64,000 bases of DNA from Pseudomonas alcaligenes (GCF_014490745.1 NZ_LZEU01000001.1:2631501-2695500); one strand, 5' to 3'. Counted from the first letter of the stretch, positions 18,341-27,442 are shown. Notes: generated by a model from the letters alone, not told the origin. Numbers and translations are program-made.

Positions 18341-18975
18341 GTCGTCCACCGCAGCAGCTCGTCTACCAGCGCGGCGATCTCACGCGCGGCGGCGCTGTCC
18401 GGTGCCGTCTCGCGAGCGAGCCGACCGGCAGCCACGCTGTCGGCAAAGACGATGCGTTGCCGCACCTCGGCGCACAGCGCCGGCAGCGGCTGCTCGGCCA
18501 GGGCCTGGCGCGCCTCGCGGCCGATAATGGTGGTACTGACACGCCGATTGATGACGAAGGCCGCCGCTAGCTGCGGACGGAATACCTGCGCCTCGCGGAT
18601 CAGCGCGACCATCTCGGCGCTGGCCCACAGGTCGTAGGGACTGGGCTGCACGGGGACAATCACGCGCTCGGCCGCCAGCAGCGCGGAGCGCGCCAGAGCG
18701 GCGATACGCGGTGGCCCGTCGATGATCACATGATCGGCGCGGCGGGCCAGCTCAGGCGCTTCCTGGTGCAGGGTTTCGCGGGCAAGGCCCACTGCACTGA
18801 ATAGCCTGGGCAAGCCCTGCTGGGCGCGCCGCTGCGTCCAGTCCAGCGATGAACCTTGCGGGTCGGCATCCAGCAGGATGACGTGCGCACCGCGCAGTGC
18901 GAGCTCACCCGCGATGTGGGTGGCGAGCGTGGTCTTGCCGACCCCGCCTTTCTGGTTGAGCAAGGCAATGATCAT
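18337..18975 (-). CDS. parA: ParA-type partition ATPase
   Basis: A 212-residue Walker-type ATPase starting [18 protein letters not shown] (deviant Walker A), with LLDADPQGSS and VIIDGPP as further nucleotide motifs. Its length fits the small ParA class of ICEs and plasmids that keeps the excised form in the cell. An upstream in-frame extension to 19032 lacks conservation and is rejected. Expression is probably tied to the repeat region upstream. Confidence 0.9.
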   Translation of the reverse strand: MIIALLNQKGGVGKTTLATHIAGELALRGAHVILLDADPQGSSLDWTQRRAQQGLPRLFSAVGLARETLHQEAPELARRADHVIIDGPPRIAALARSALLAAERVIVPVQPSPYDLWASAEMVALIREAQVFRPQLAAAFVINRRVSTTIIGREARQALAEQPLPALCAEVRQRIVFADSVAAGRLARETAPDSAAAREIAALVDELLRWTT

Positions 18976-19059
18976 GGCGCGACCCGCCCTGCTGGAAAGC
19001 CGATGAGGTCGTGCCGTTTCGAGGTTGTCCACCGAAACGGCTCGCCTCTACAAAAAGTT

Positions 19060-19200
19060 AAAGCTTTTAGGTTAGAGAAGTTAAGGGCGGCTGCAGCCCT
19101 TACTGTCTCTGGCCTGCAGAGGATTTCGTACGCCTGATGGCACGATAGGGACACGCCCGATAGCACGATACCCCGCACGCCTGATAGCACGAGTCCGTCC
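19060..19200. repeat. Iteron-like repeats between parA and repA (possible replication origin)
   Basis: Three 17-base direct repeats stand at 19131-19147 (CGCCTGATGGCACGATA), 19154-19170 (CGCCCGATAGCACGATA) and 19178-19194 (CGCCTGATAGCACGAGT), spaced 23-24 bases, about two helix turns. An AT-rich stretch with GTTAAAG, GTTAGAG and GTTAAGG lies just left. Placement right after the repA stop is that of a Rep-binding origin or of an operator for parA. Confidence 0.65.
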
Positions 19201-19207
19201 ACAGGTT

Positions 19208-20050
19208 TTACCTCAACAATCCCCGTGCCGTGGACGACACGGGCCGGAACGTCAGCAACTCCACGCTGGCCTCTGGAATGCGCTCGATGCCGAGCGCGTA
19301 GCCGGGCAGCGACTGCCGCGCCACCAAGGCGCGCAGGTCGCAGGCGAAGTCGCAGAACCTCGCCGTGCTGCCCGACTTGCGGTGCAGGTGCCGGAAGTCG
19401 AACTGCCAGCCGTCCGCCTGCTTGCCGCCATGCTTGCGCACCAGGCGGTACAACCAACGCTCTATGCCACCCGTGAGCCGGAAGTACGCCGGGTCGATGG
19501 TCAGCACCAGGGCGGCATCCAGCACGCCTGCGTAGAACCAGTCCGGCAGGATCAACTCGATGCCCAGCGGCGTGCCGCGGGCGTCGGCCAGTTCCTTCCA
19601 CTCGTTGACCCAGGAGAAACGATGCAGGCGCCGCCCGGTCGTCTCGCGAATCGACGTGGCTACCGTGGTCGACTGCAGGCGATCCAGGGCAGCCTTGAGG
19701 CGCTGGTAGTCTCGCAGCGATACCCCGCGCCCGATGAAGCGCAGGATCTCGTACGGCGTGGCACGCATCAGACGCGACGGATGCAAGCCCGCGTCGCGCG
19801 CCTCGACGATCTGGCTGGCCGCCCAGATCAGCACATCGGCATCCCAGATCGTGGCAATGCCATGTTCCTGTGTTCCTTCCACGCGCACCGTTACCCCAGC
19901 GGTGCGAAAGTCGATCGGCGTCGTGCGCCGTGACTTGGCCAACGAGAAGAAGGGATAGGCCATCAGGTCCTGGCTGTCGCGTGGCGCCATGTCGCCCGGC
20001 AAGGCGCGGAACAGATCGAGTTGCTCCCGTTCTGACGTAGGCCTGGACAT
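19208..20050 (-). CDS. repA: Replication initiator RepA-like protein
   Basis: A 280-residue plasmid-type replication initiator of the ICE backbone. Motifs such as MAYPFFSLAKSRRTTPIDF, IWDADVLIWAASQI and ALDRLQSTTVATSIR are those of the RepA family found in Tn4371-type elements and IncP-like plasmids. It would start replication of the excised circle. Iteron-like repeats lie directly after its stop codon. Confidence 0.85.
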   Translation of the reverse strand: MSRPTSEREQLDLFRALPGDMAPRDSQDLMAYPFFSLAKSRRTTPIDFRTAGVTVRVEGTQEHGIATIWDADVLIWAASQIVEARDAGLHPSRLMRATPYEILRFIGRGVSLRDYQRLKAALDRLQSTTVATSIRETTGRRLHRFSWVNEWKELADARGTPLGIELILPDWFYAGVLDAALVLTIDPAYFRLTGGIERWLYRLVRKHGGKQADGWQFDFRHLHRKSGSTARFCDFACDLRALVARQSLPGYALGIERIPEASVELLTFRPVSSTARGLLR

Positions 20051-20076
20051 GACATTGGCCCCCGGCGAGCCGCTGA

Positions 20077-20373
20077 CTAGCGCGCACGGCTGTCGGCCGA
20101 GTGCTGCTCGGCGTACTCGGGATCAGAGGTGGCCTCGAAGCTGTGTTGGTCAGCCCAGGTGTCGAGGTCGGCGACGGCGTACATGACGCGCCGGCCGAAC
20201 TTGCGAAAGCGCGGGCCGCCGCCGATCACCCGCTGCTTCTCCAGCGTGCGCGGCGACAGGCGCAGGTAGGCGGCGGCCTCGTCGTTGGTCAGGTAGCGCT
20301 GCGGCTGGACAGCGGCAGCGGGCTGCAGGGGCTTGGCGTGGGCGGCGGCAGGCCGCAGAGGAGCGGGTCGCAT
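20077..20373 (-). CDS. AlpA/excisionase-like helix-turn-helix protein
   Basis: A 98-residue protein with a MerR/AlpA-type winged helix: RYLTNDEAAAYLRLSPRTLE, then GGGPRFRKFGRRVMYAVADL. Such proteins act as excisionases or as activators of integrase and transfer genes. GGAGG stands nine bases before the ATG at 20373, which is therefore preferred over the ATG at 20388 (inside which GGAGG lies). It is 26 bases upstream of repA and probably in its operon. Confidence 0.8.
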   Translation of the reverse strand: MRPAPLRPAAAHAKPLQPAAAVQPQRYLTNDEAAAYLRLSPRTLEKQRVIGGGPRFRKFGRRVMYAVADLDTWADQHSFEATSDPEYAEQHSADSRAR

Positions 20374-20457
20374 GGGGTGAGCCTCCATCGTTCAGGACAG
20401 CCCGACCACACCAGCGCAGCCGGGTGGAGGCAGTCTCAGAAAGCCTGGGAGGCCTGC

Positions 20458-21255
20458 TCAGGGTCGTTTTGCGGACGGATCAGAACGACCCTTCCCCTCC
20501 CCGTCGAGCTGTGCCAGGCGCCGATAGCCGCCGAGCATCAGCGTCCGACCACGCCGCACCAGGCGGCGCACTCTAGAGCGCAGGCCACCATCGGCGTGCC
20601 AGCCACCAGTCGCCATGGCCTGGCCGAACAACCCCACAGCCACCTCGCGCAAGGATGCTCCAGCCAGCGTAGCGTCAAGCGCCTGGAGGGTATGCAGCTC
20701 AAGTAAGGCAGAAGAGCTCGGCCGACATCGAAACGCCGCGAGCGGGATCGCATCGGTGGAAACAGCAAGCTTGTCCAGCGCGACCGCGAGGGCGCAGTAA
20801 CGTGCACAGGGTTTCGCGCAGGCTCGGATGGCATGGACGTAGGCCATGCCATCCGACAGACCGGACGCAATGGTCAGCCGCAGGCAGCAGCCTGGCCAGC
20901 GCGTCGTCAGCAGCAAACGGCGACCGTCATGAACCAGACATTTCATCCCAGGAATGCGCCAGAAATCGAACACAACGGAGTCAGGCATGGGGTCGACATC
21001 GGGATAAAGCTGAATCAGCTCCAGAGGATCGGGGAACCAAACTGGATGCGCGTCGCGCGCGTCCAGGCCCGGGTCTTCCAGCAGACGCACCCCCCAGCGT
21101 TGAGCCGCCTCGGGTCGTCTGCGGCGATCCAACCAGTCGCGGCGGTACTCCGGGTTCCTGCGCAGGTACTCCCAAGCCAGGGCGAGATCATCCAGGTGCA
21201 GGACGTAGAGGTAGGCAGCGGCGGGATACCACTGCTCGGCGTCGCGATCAGCCAT
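20458..21255 (-). CDS. DUF2285 protein (ICE regulator type)
   Basis: A 265-residue protein. The N-terminal part (DAEQWYPAAAYLYVLHLDD, WEYLRRNPEYRRDW) matches the DUF6499-type domain, and the C-terminal part (RRLVRRGRTLMLGGYRRLAQ) the DUF2285 domain. Genes of this pair sit upstream of the AlpA-like gene in many proteobacterial ICEs and are thought to regulate element activation. No enzymatic motif is visible. Confidence 0.75.
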   Translation of the reverse strand: MADRDAEQWYPAAAYLYVLHLDDLALAWEYLRRNPEYRRDWLDRRRRPEAAQRWGVRLLEDPGLDARDAHPVWFPDPLELIQLYPDVDPMPDSVVFDFWRIPGMKCLVHDGRRLLLTTRWPGCCLRLTIASGLSDGMAYVHAIRACAKPCARYCALAVALDKLAVSTDAIPLAAFRCRPSSSALLELHTLQALDATLAGASLREVAVGLFGQAMATGGWHADGGLRSRVRRLVRRGRTLMLGGYRRLAQLDGEGKGRSDPSAKRP

Positions 21256-21587
21256 GAGGCAACCTCCCTTTGCACGGGGCTGTCGCCATCAGCTCGCAAC
21301 GTAGATCAAGGTCTGCTCCGCATCATGAGGAAAGATGCCAGTGACAGCATCAAGACCAATTGACTCCGACCCATTGCACGCATCGTCCGAATGCGACAGC
21401 GCCGCCACCCATCAATGGCGCGGCGTCAGGCTTATCCTGCAACCTTGAGCGGTAGCCATCATGACCAATTCGGTCTCGCTTACGCCGGCTGAGTGCAACA
21501 GTACGGATTGAGACCGGCTCGGTCAGAACTCGGATCAGGCTGATCACAGTGCACACCTGAACGACCTGTGCGAGGCGGTCGACTTGT
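21256..21587. other. Gap between DUF2285 and DUF2958 genes
   Basis: About 330 bases without a supported gene. Several short frames on both strands lack starts with ribosome sites or recognisable domains. A promoter for the downstream minus-strand DUF2285 gene is expected here. Confidence 0.4.
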
Positions 21588-21938
21588 TCAGTCCATGATC
21601 GAGCCATTGAGCTGCGCCAGCCGCGTGTACTCCGACAGCGTGCGCGCCGCCCGGAAATACAGATCGCGCATGATCGGGCGCTTGAGCGGCCCGACAATGG
21701 ACGCCAGCTCGGAGAGTTTCACGGTACCCAAGACGGGCATGCCGATGCCTATGTCGCACAGACCATAGGCCGTGTCCTCGTCCACCGGGTCGAGCGAGAC
21801 CAGCAGCCAGGTCGCATGTGCATCGGGGGTGAACAGGCGCACCACCGGCAACGGGTCGATGGTCTGATCAGCCGCCCGGGCGCGACCGTTCGCGAGCAAC
21901 TGCCCGTGCTCCGCCTCGGTGATGAGCAACTGGGGCAT
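21588..21938 (-). CDS. DUF2958 protein
   Basis: A 116-residue protein of the DUF2958 family: PVVRLFTPDAHATWLLVSLD, DEDTAYGLCDIGIGMPVLG and a terminal Q-L-N segment. The family is common on ICEs and plasmids of proteobacteria and has no known function. The start is the ATG at 21938 (MPQLLITEAEHGQ); the long upstream extension is not conserved. Confidence 0.8.
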   Translation of the reverse strand: MPQLLITEAEHGQLLANGRARAADQTIDPLPVVRLFTPDAHATWLLVSLDPVDEDTAYGLCDIGIGMPVLGTVKLSELASIVGPLKRPIMRDLYFRAARTLSEYTRLAQLNGSIMD

Positions 21939-22242
21939 GGTCACGCCTGCTCCGTGCTTAGAGGTACCGAGGTACCCATGCGTTTTTGCACAGATCCGCC
22001 AATCCGCTGATGTGTATTTGTGCCTTTCCCCAAAGGCACGAACACGCATGCCAACGAAACCGTAAAAGCGCCAAGGCGTGTAATCGGCATTACGCAAACC
22101 AGGAAAGACACGGAGGCACCTCCGCGGTTCTGATGAAATCCGCCAGTACGGGTTTCCGTAGAAGCACAAAAGCATCGGCAATCAAGCCAATGAGTTAAAC
22201 ATAACGTGGTTTTGATTCTCTCTCGCCCCGACGCTTCTGTCC
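21939..22242. promoter_or_regulatory. Divergent region between DUF2958 and XRE regulator
   Basis: Two palindromic features are seen. GGTACC-GA-GGTACC lies at 21963-21976. A perfect hairpin GTGCCTTT-CCCC-AAAGGCAC lies at 22020-22039. They may be operator sites for the adjacent XRE protein or a transcript end. The divergent promoters must be here. Confidence 0.4.
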
Positions 22243-22533
22243 ATGCAGAAGCGATCCGTCCAGCCCGGCCGCCCGGTCGGCTCCACCACCTTCGATGCCG
22301 AGCTGGCACAAGCTTTCGGTACGGCAGTGCGTGCACTGCGAACGGAGCGCGGCATCGCGCAGGAGTCGCTGGCGAACCTGGCCGGCATCGAGCGCTCGCA
22401 CATGGGCAAGGTCGAGCGCGGCGAGCACATGCCCACGCTGGCGATCATCTTCAAGATCGCCAGCGCGCTCGATTGCAGTACGGCGGCGCTGATGGCGGCG
22501 ACGGAAAGCCAGCTAGCAGCGTCTAGGGCATAG
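22243..22533 (+). CDS. XRE family transcriptional regulator
   Basis: A 96-residue Cro/CI-type helix-turn-helix protein: GTAVRALRTERGIAQESLAN, then IERSHMGKVERGEHMPTLA. It is the only clear plus-strand gene among the backbone genes and is divergent from DUF2958, the arrangement of a repressor of ICE functions. No sensor domain is present. Confidence 0.85.
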   Translation: MQKRSVQPGRPVGSTTFDAELAQAFGTAVRALRTERGIAQESLANLAGIERSHMGKVERGEHMPTLAIIFKIASALDCSTAALMAATESQLAASRA

Positions 22534-22545
22534 CCCTGCAACAGC

Positions 22546-22567
22546 GCCCCGCCGCAATGGGCGGGGC
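22546..22567. terminator. Hairpin between convergent XRE and DUF736 genes
   Basis: GCCCCGCC (22546-22553) pairs with GGCGGGGC (22560-22567) around a six-base loop. There is no long T-run, so termination is probable but not strong in either direction. Confidence 0.45.
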
Positions 22568-22581
22568 ATCGAGGTGGGCAG

Positions 22582-22893
22582 TCAGGCCACCGACTTGCTG
22601 CGCGACCAGATCAGGTTGTGCGCACCGTCCTCTTCCTCGATCAGCCGAGCGTAGATCGTCGCCGGGAACGAAGGATCGTCGAGGGTCACGGACAGGTAGG
22701 GCCGCTCGGCCTGGCTGACCTTCTTCCAGGCTGCACCGATGTCGTAGCCGCCGGCCGCCTGGATGCGATAGTCGGGGGCGTTCTCGCTGCTCCTGTCGTT
22801 GGGGACGAACTTGACCTTGACGTTAAGCGTCAGGGTGCGAACGGTGCCGGTGAAGCCGTCGTTCTGAGCGGTGAAGGTGCCGATGTTGGCCAT
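22582..22893 (-). CDS. DUF736 protein
   Basis: A 103-residue protein starting MANIGTFTAQNDGFTGTVRT, with DYRIQAAGGYDIGAAWKK and SVTLDDPSFPATIYARL, all hallmarks of DUF736. The family is restricted mostly to ICEs and plasmids of proteobacteria; no function is known. AAGGAG precedes the ATG at 22893. A long GC-rich leader upstream shares elements with leaders of the DUF932 and radC genes. Confidence 0.85.
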   Translation of the reverse strand: MANIGTFTAQNDGFTGTVRTLTLNVKVKFVPNDRSSENAPDYRIQAAGGYDIGAAWKKVSQAERPYLSVTLDDPSFPATIYARLIEEEDGAHNLIWSRSKSVA

Positions 22894-23339
22894 GATGATT
22901 CTCCTTGCGGGGTAACCAAGGTCGCGCCCATCGCGTCCTTGTTGTGATCCGGCAGGCGGAGGACGGGCTGGCCGCACCGCGCAGCGGCCGCAACAGCGTG
23001 GAGGACCGGGAGGCGCACAGAATTTGTGGGCGAGGAATTCGCGCAGCGGAGGGGAAATTGTTTGCGCCGGACGGTTGCGACCATAAAGCCCGAGGCGCAG
23101 CCGGGCCACCGCCAGGATTCACGACAAGCCAAGGACGCAACGGGCCGAACTCCCCCGGAAGGAGACAGGGCCAACTCGGTCTCCGCGTATGATGGTTTCA
23201 CCGGCCTGCACTCTGACGCGGGCAAGGCCAACCCCAACGATGGGCGAGAACGCCCTGCCGCGCCCTGCGGCAGCAGGCTTGAGGTGTGAACTGGAAGCAT
23301 CATGGCGTGGCCGTGCGGCATGGCCGTGGCCCGCCCTTC
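22894..23339 (-). promoter_or_regulatory. Long structured-looking leader upstream of DUF736 gene
   Basis: There is no gene in this GC-rich stretch. Around 23029-23048 the plus-strand string GGGCGAGGAATTCGCGCAGC resembles GGGGCGAGACTCGCGCAGCG upstream of DUF932. Such repeated leaders ahead of radC/DUF932-type genes recall the radC RNA motif, a conserved structure described for mobile-element genes; the match was made by eye. Confidence 0.4.
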
Positions 23340-23359
23340 GTGACTTGGAACAACAAGCC

Positions 23360-23416
23360 GTCAGCGTCGAGGAGGAGGACGGTGCGCACAACCTGTCGCA
23401 GCAAGCCTGGGCGTAG
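23360..23416 (+). pseudogene. 3'-end fragment of a second DUF736 gene, inverted
   Basis: The plus strand encodes VEEEDGAHNLSQQAWA and a stop. The intact DUF736 protein on the other strand ends IEEEDGAHNLIWSRSKSVA. The DNA matches nearly base for base over the EEDGAHNL codons, then has short deletions. It is an inverted, truncated duplicate of the DUF736 3' end, left by rearrangement inside the ICE. Confidence 0.65.
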
Positions 23417-23539
23417 CCCGCCCCTTGCGGCGGAGTACCATCGAAAGGCCCGCATCAGCGGGCACCGATGCCGTAGCGCGCCAGGTACTGGCGTGCTGCC
23501 CCCCCGAAGTTCAGGCCGCCAATCCTTTCGCGGCAAAAC

Positions 23540-23782
23540 ATGGCTGTCGTAGAATGCATCAGCCCCCTGCTCCATGAGACGCCTGTGAACCTCACTGACG
23601 CGACGATAGCGCTACTGCTCACGGCCAAGATTCATGGCACAGATGCAGCTGTGCACGCCACCGCCAAGCGTTGTTCGCAGCGCCTCTCCCGTAGCAAACG
23701 CGACCTCATGTTTACAGTCATGAACAGCCGTGAGCCGCTGAAACTCGTCGAGCACATCGCCCAGCACCTCGATCTGGATTAG
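23540..23782 (+). CDS. Small hypothetical protein (80 aa)
   Basis: The frame reads MAVVECISPLLHETP, then NLTDATIALLLTAKIHGTDA and ends EHIAQHLDLD. I do not recognise a family. Amphipathic helices and an acidic end give a protein-like composition, unlike most shadow frames here, and it fills a gap between ParB and the DUF736 leader. No strong ribosome site is seen. It may be real or may be chance. Confidence 0.35.
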   Translation: MAVVECISPLLHETPVNLTDATIALLLTAKIHGTDAAVHATAKRCSQRLSRSKRDLMFTVMNSREPLKLVEHIAQHLDLD

Positions 23783-23916
23783 CGCCCAGCCATCAAGCGA
23801 CGGATGGTCTGGAGCTGTTGTCAGCGGTTGGAGAAAACCGGGGGCGGCAGAAGGCGACCCTAGGCGATCCCCCAGCCAGCCAACGTATCTGCTTATCGAG
23901 GAAAACTCCCCCCACG

Positions 23917-23946
23917 AAAAAACGCCCCGGCATCCTTGCCGGGTGC
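23917..23946 (-). terminator. Terminator of the parB gene
   Basis: On the minus strand CCCGGCA-AGGA-TGCCGGG is followed by GCGTTTTTTCG. The hairpin starts about ten bases after the ParB stop codon and has a proper T-run. Confidence 0.75.
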
Positions 23947-23954
23947 TGAGTACA

Positions 23955-25988
23955 TCAAGCAGCCAGGGTATGACCAGGCACCGCCTCCTCGACATCTTTC
24001 AGCTCCAGCTCATCCGGTACAGCCTCGACTACCTCCAACTCGGCACCCTGCCCTGCCGTGAACACGGCCGGCATCCAGCCGGTGCCTTCAACCAGCCGTT
24101 CGGCTTCGCTGGCGATGTCGGTCTTCTTGAGCTTGGCCAACTGGTTGACGTGCTTCGGCGCGAACTCGCCCACAGCTTCCAGAATCGCCGCCTTGGCGAT
24201 GTGCTTGAAGTAGCCCTCGGCGGTCGGCTTCCACCATGCGGCCATGTCCAACCCCACGGCCTGTGCCAGCTCAGTTCCGGGCTGGTGCAGGGCAACACGG
24301 GGCGTGACCACATCAACAGTCACCGCCACACACACCGCGAGCAGCCGCACCAGCTCGTCCTGGTGCATCGCCAGCAGCGCGGCGAACAGCTCGCCGCTTT
24401 CCTGCGGCAGCTTCTCGCCCCAGGCCTGGCGCAGCTCATGCAGCGCCACGACGGCAGGCGACTCCGGCCAGTCCGGGGCCAGATCGTCGAGCCGATCCCG
24501 CACGGTCAGGCGTACACCAAGCGGCATGCCGTCACGGCTCGGCCCAGACTGCAGGACGGTTTTCACCATGCCATGCACCAGCGCCGCCAGCGCAACCTGC
24601 GGATGCCGGGCCACTTCGATCTGCAGCGCCGCCGTGCGATGGGCGCTCAAGCGTTGCGCCAACCGATCGGATAGGTTCGCAGTTTTGGGCGGCTGAGCGA
24701 CCTCGGCGGTAGAGTCGCTCACGCCTTCGCTGCCACCCTGCCCCTGGCGCAACCGCTCCAGGGTATGCAGCGCATTGGCCTCGGCCTCGCGCAGCAGCCC
24801 GCGATGGATCACGGCCTCACCGCTGCGGTCGGTAGTAACCACGGCGCCGGCCACGCTGAGTACTTCCGGGGCGTAGCCGTGCAAGGACTCACCCAGCGCA
24901 TGCAGCTCGGCGGCCATCTGCTCGCGCCGTCGCTCCAGAGCTGGCACCTTGTGTTCGTCGTCAGCGTCATAGGCCTCCTCCAGCTCGGCATCAACCTGTT
25001 CCAGCCGGGCCTGCAGCGAGGCGATGCGGCGCGCCTCTCGGGCAGACGGCTCTCGGCGAGTACGCGGCGCGCTCTGGAAGGCCTGCCGATCCGCATAGCT
25101 GAACTGCGGCACCGCCTCCACCCAAGCCCAGCCCTCGGCTCGCACGTTCTCGGCCAGCGCCTCCAGCTTGCTGCGCACCAATGTTTCCAACAGCGTGGCA
25201 TCGGTCAGGTAAGTGCCGCTGTCGTCGTCGGCGAACAGGTCGCGGCGGATGCCCCCACCCGCCGCCGTGTAGGTCTCCAGGCCGACGAAGCCCACCAGCG
25301 GATGACGCACATCGACTTCCCGTTCCGTCAGGCGCGCCCGCAACGCCGACGCGCCGCGCTGCCAGTCCGGCGCGCCATAGAATGCGACCTCCTGCGCGGC
25401 GTGGTCGTCGGTAATGGTCAGGGCCATCAACTGCTCCAGGGTGACGCTGCCGGCCCGGTAATCCGCCATCAGGCGCGGCGAGACGTTCGCCAGCCGCAAG
25501 CGGCGCTGCACCACCAGCGGGGTCACGCCGAAATCGGCGGCGATGTCCTCGACGGGGCGACCTTCCTTGACCAGTGCAGCAAAGGCCTCGAACTGGTCGG
25601 CCGGGTGCATCTGCTCGCGCAGCAAATTTTCCGCGAGACTGACGGTGCGAGCCGAAGCGTCAGACACCAGCAGGCATGGCACCTCGAAATCGGCGGCCAG
25701 GCGTTTCTTCTTCGCCAGCAGCTTCAAGGCGGTCAGGCGGCGGTCGCCGGCGACCACCTCGTAATGCTCGCCATCGACGGCGAGGATGACGACAAGGTTT
25801 TGCAGCAGGCCGATGCGGGAAATGCTCGCGGCCAGCTCGTCGATGGACAGGCGCGGTGTGGTGCGCGCATTGCGCTTGGAGCGGCGCGGCAGCAACTGCG
25901 CCAGCGACAGCAACAGCAGGTTCTTGGCCGGGTCGGCCACTGGCAGGGCGGGCACGCTGGCAGCTTCGGTGGGGATGATTGCGTTCAT
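23955..25988 (-). CDS. parB: Large ParB/RepB/Spo0J family protein
   Basis: A 677-residue DNA-binding partition protein. The ParB nuclease-like domain holds IDELAASISRIGLLQNLVV and the arginine-rich VVAGDRRLTALK; LAENLLREQMHPADQF and a KorB-like HTH (PVEDIAADFGVTPLVVQRRL) follow at residues about 130-175. The remaining 450 residues are an ICE-specific extension with a coiled coil rich in E and R near 320-370. This large size is typical of Tn4371-type elements and differs from chromosomal ParB. GGAG precedes the ATG at 25988. Confidence 0.88.
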   Translation of the reverse strand: MNAIIPTEAASVPALPVADPAKNLLLLSLAQLLPRRSKRNARTTPRLSIDELAASISRIGLLQNLVVILAVDGEHYEVVAGDRRLTALKLLAKKKRLAADFEVPCLLVSDASARTVSLAENLLREQMHPADQFEAFAALVKEGRPVEDIAADFGVTPLVVQRRLRLANVSPRLMADYRAGSVTLEQLMALTITDDHAAQEVAFYGAPDWQRGASALRARLTEREVDVRHPLVGFVGLETYTAAGGGIRRDLFADDDSGTYLTDATLLETLVRSKLEALAENVRAEGWAWVEAVPQFSYADRQAFQSAPRTRREPSAREARRIASLQARLEQVDAELEEAYDADDEHKVPALERRREQMAAELHALGESLHGYAPEVLSVAGAVVTTDRSGEAVIHRGLLREAEANALHTLERLRQGQGGSEGVSDSTAEVAQPPKTANLSDRLAQRLSAHRTAALQIEVARHPQVALAALVHGMVKTVLQSGPSRDGMPLGVRLTVRDRLDDLAPDWPESPAVVALHELRQAWGEKLPQESGELFAALLAMHQDELVRLLAVCVAVTVDVVTPRVALHQPGTELAQAVGLDMAAWWKPTAEGYFKHIAKAAILEAVGEFAPKHVNQLAKLKKTDIASEAERLVEGTGWMPAVFTAGQGAELEVVEAVPDELELKDVEEAVPGHTLAA

Positions 25989-26067
25989 GGTGGTAGCTCC
26001 ATTCAAGGGATAACGACTGCGGTTGAAATGGAGGGGCCGACTGCCTGACAGCCCCTCCGGGTGGGGT

Positions 26068-26898
26068 TCAGGCTTTCAGTTGGCGCAGCCCATCGGCCAG
26101 CAGCCATAGGGCGCGATTGAGGCGCAGGTCCTGGTCGATGCCCTGTACGGGACGAGTACGCTGGCGGCGTCCGCTACCGCCGCGCCCAACCAAACCGCCG
26201 CGAATGAGGTTTTCCTGGGTGCGGTTAAATACGCTCCACAGGTCGGCGCGGTTGTCGTCGGCACGGCGGGCGGTCAGCACCTGCGGTTCGGTGATCGGTG
26301 CCGGTTTGTCTGGGTCGTCGTATTTGAGGGCGAGCGCGGCACGGGCGAAAACTTCAGCCTCGCCACCGTCTAGGGTGACGGCGCGCATGGCCTCACGGGA
26401 CGACTGCGCTTGCTCGAAACCATGTAGCACCTCGTAGGCACCCTCTATCACCTGGGCGGCCACGTCGCCCTTGTGCGGCACACGCACGTCCGCCACGGTG
26501 TCGCCGCAAACCAGGCCGTTCTGGCAGACGAAGCGGAACATGCCGGCCAGCATCTGGTAGCTGCTGGTGCCATCGTGCGAGTTCAGCAGGATTATTTCGT
26601 TAGCTTCGCCTCGGGCGTCGATCTGGCTGGCGTGACGCAGGCGAATCATGTGTTTGGTGAAGTCGCGCCGGTCGTCCCGGCGCACCCGGGTCTGGCACAC
26701 CATGAAGGGCTCGAAACCTTCGCCGCGCAGCTCTTGCAGCACGGTCACGGTCGGAATGTAGCTGTAGCGTTCGGAGCGGCTTTCGTGCGGCGCCTCGGCA
26801 AAGATGGAAGGCACCACGGCGCGAATCTGCTCATCCGACAAAGGGGATGCCGAGCGCAGCACCGGGGAGTGGTTAGAGAAGCTGGAAGCTAGTTGCAT
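26068..26898 (-). CDS. DUF932 protein
   Basis: A 276-residue protein of the DUF932 (phage/plasmid-like TIGR03299-related) family. Seen are SERYSYIPTVTVLQELRGEG, FTKHMIRLRH, EIILLNSHDGTSSYQMLAG and FRFVCQNGLVCG, all family hallmarks. It is always close to radC or parB in ICEs of this type. A role in protecting or processing incoming DNA has been guessed but not shown. It precedes parB by about 80 bases. Confidence 0.85.
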   Translation of the reverse strand: MQLASSFSNHSPVLRSASPLSDEQIRAVVPSIFAEAPHESRSERYSYIPTVTVLQELRGEGFEPFMVCQTRVRRDDRRDFTKHMIRLRHASQIDARGEANEIILLNSHDGTSSYQMLAGMFRFVCQNGLVCGDTVADVRVPHKGDVAAQVIEGAYEVLHGFEQAQSSREAMRAVTLDGGEAEVFARAALALKYDDPDKPAPITEPQVLTARRADDNRADLWSVFNRTQENLIRGGLVGRGGSGRRQRTRPVQGIDQDLRLNRALWLLADGLRQLKA

Positions 26899-27416
26899 GG
26901 TCGTTCTCCTGACGAGGATTGCTGTTCAACCCCCACCGGATTCCTAGATTCGGAGCCCGCTTTCGGCTCTTCCGGTGGGGTCGGCACGAAGACCTGGGCT
27001 GGCCTCGTTGCCACCGTCTTTCCTGAGTTCATCGCCCGCGACGGTCAGGAGCGCGCGGCCGGGTGCCGTCAAGGAGGAAAGCGCCGGGAGGGTGCGGCCC
27101 GCAGGCGCAGCCGAGGACACGGCCCGGCGCGCCTTGATGGCACACGGCCGCGCGCTACAGTCGCGACAAGGTGATGAAGTCAGGGAAAGGCGGATCGACA
27201 GGCAATGGCCGCCGCATGGGCGACGACCCCACGCAAGCGCAGCGCGCAGGCCCGGAGCAGCCGGGCCGAAGGCATCAGCCGAGCACAGCGAGGGAACGAT
27301 GGAAACCAAAGGGGCGAGACTCGCGCAGCGTGGCTCGGTGCCTAGCACGACAGCGCGCCCGGCCGCAGGCCGGGGATGCCCAAACAGTAGGGACTCGCCC
27401 TCCTCGGCGGTGCAGC
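26899..27416 (-). promoter_or_regulatory. Long GC-rich leader upstream of DUF932 gene (radC-RNA-like)
   Basis: No supported gene over 518 bases. The block at 27241-27330 has AGCGCGCAGGCCCGGA, then GATGGAAACC and GGGGCGAGACTCGCGCAGCG (plus-strand letters). A closely similar block lies upstream of radC at 28151-28215. Long GC-rich reading frames across it are composition artefacts. Confidence 0.45.
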
Positions 27417-27438
27417 AAAAAGGGGGCCGTAGCCCCCT
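27417..27438 (-). terminator. Terminator of radC
   Basis: On the minus strand GGGGGC-TACG-GCCCCC is followed by five T. It sits five bases after the radC stop codon. Confidence 0.8.
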
Positions 27439-27442
27439 GCGG

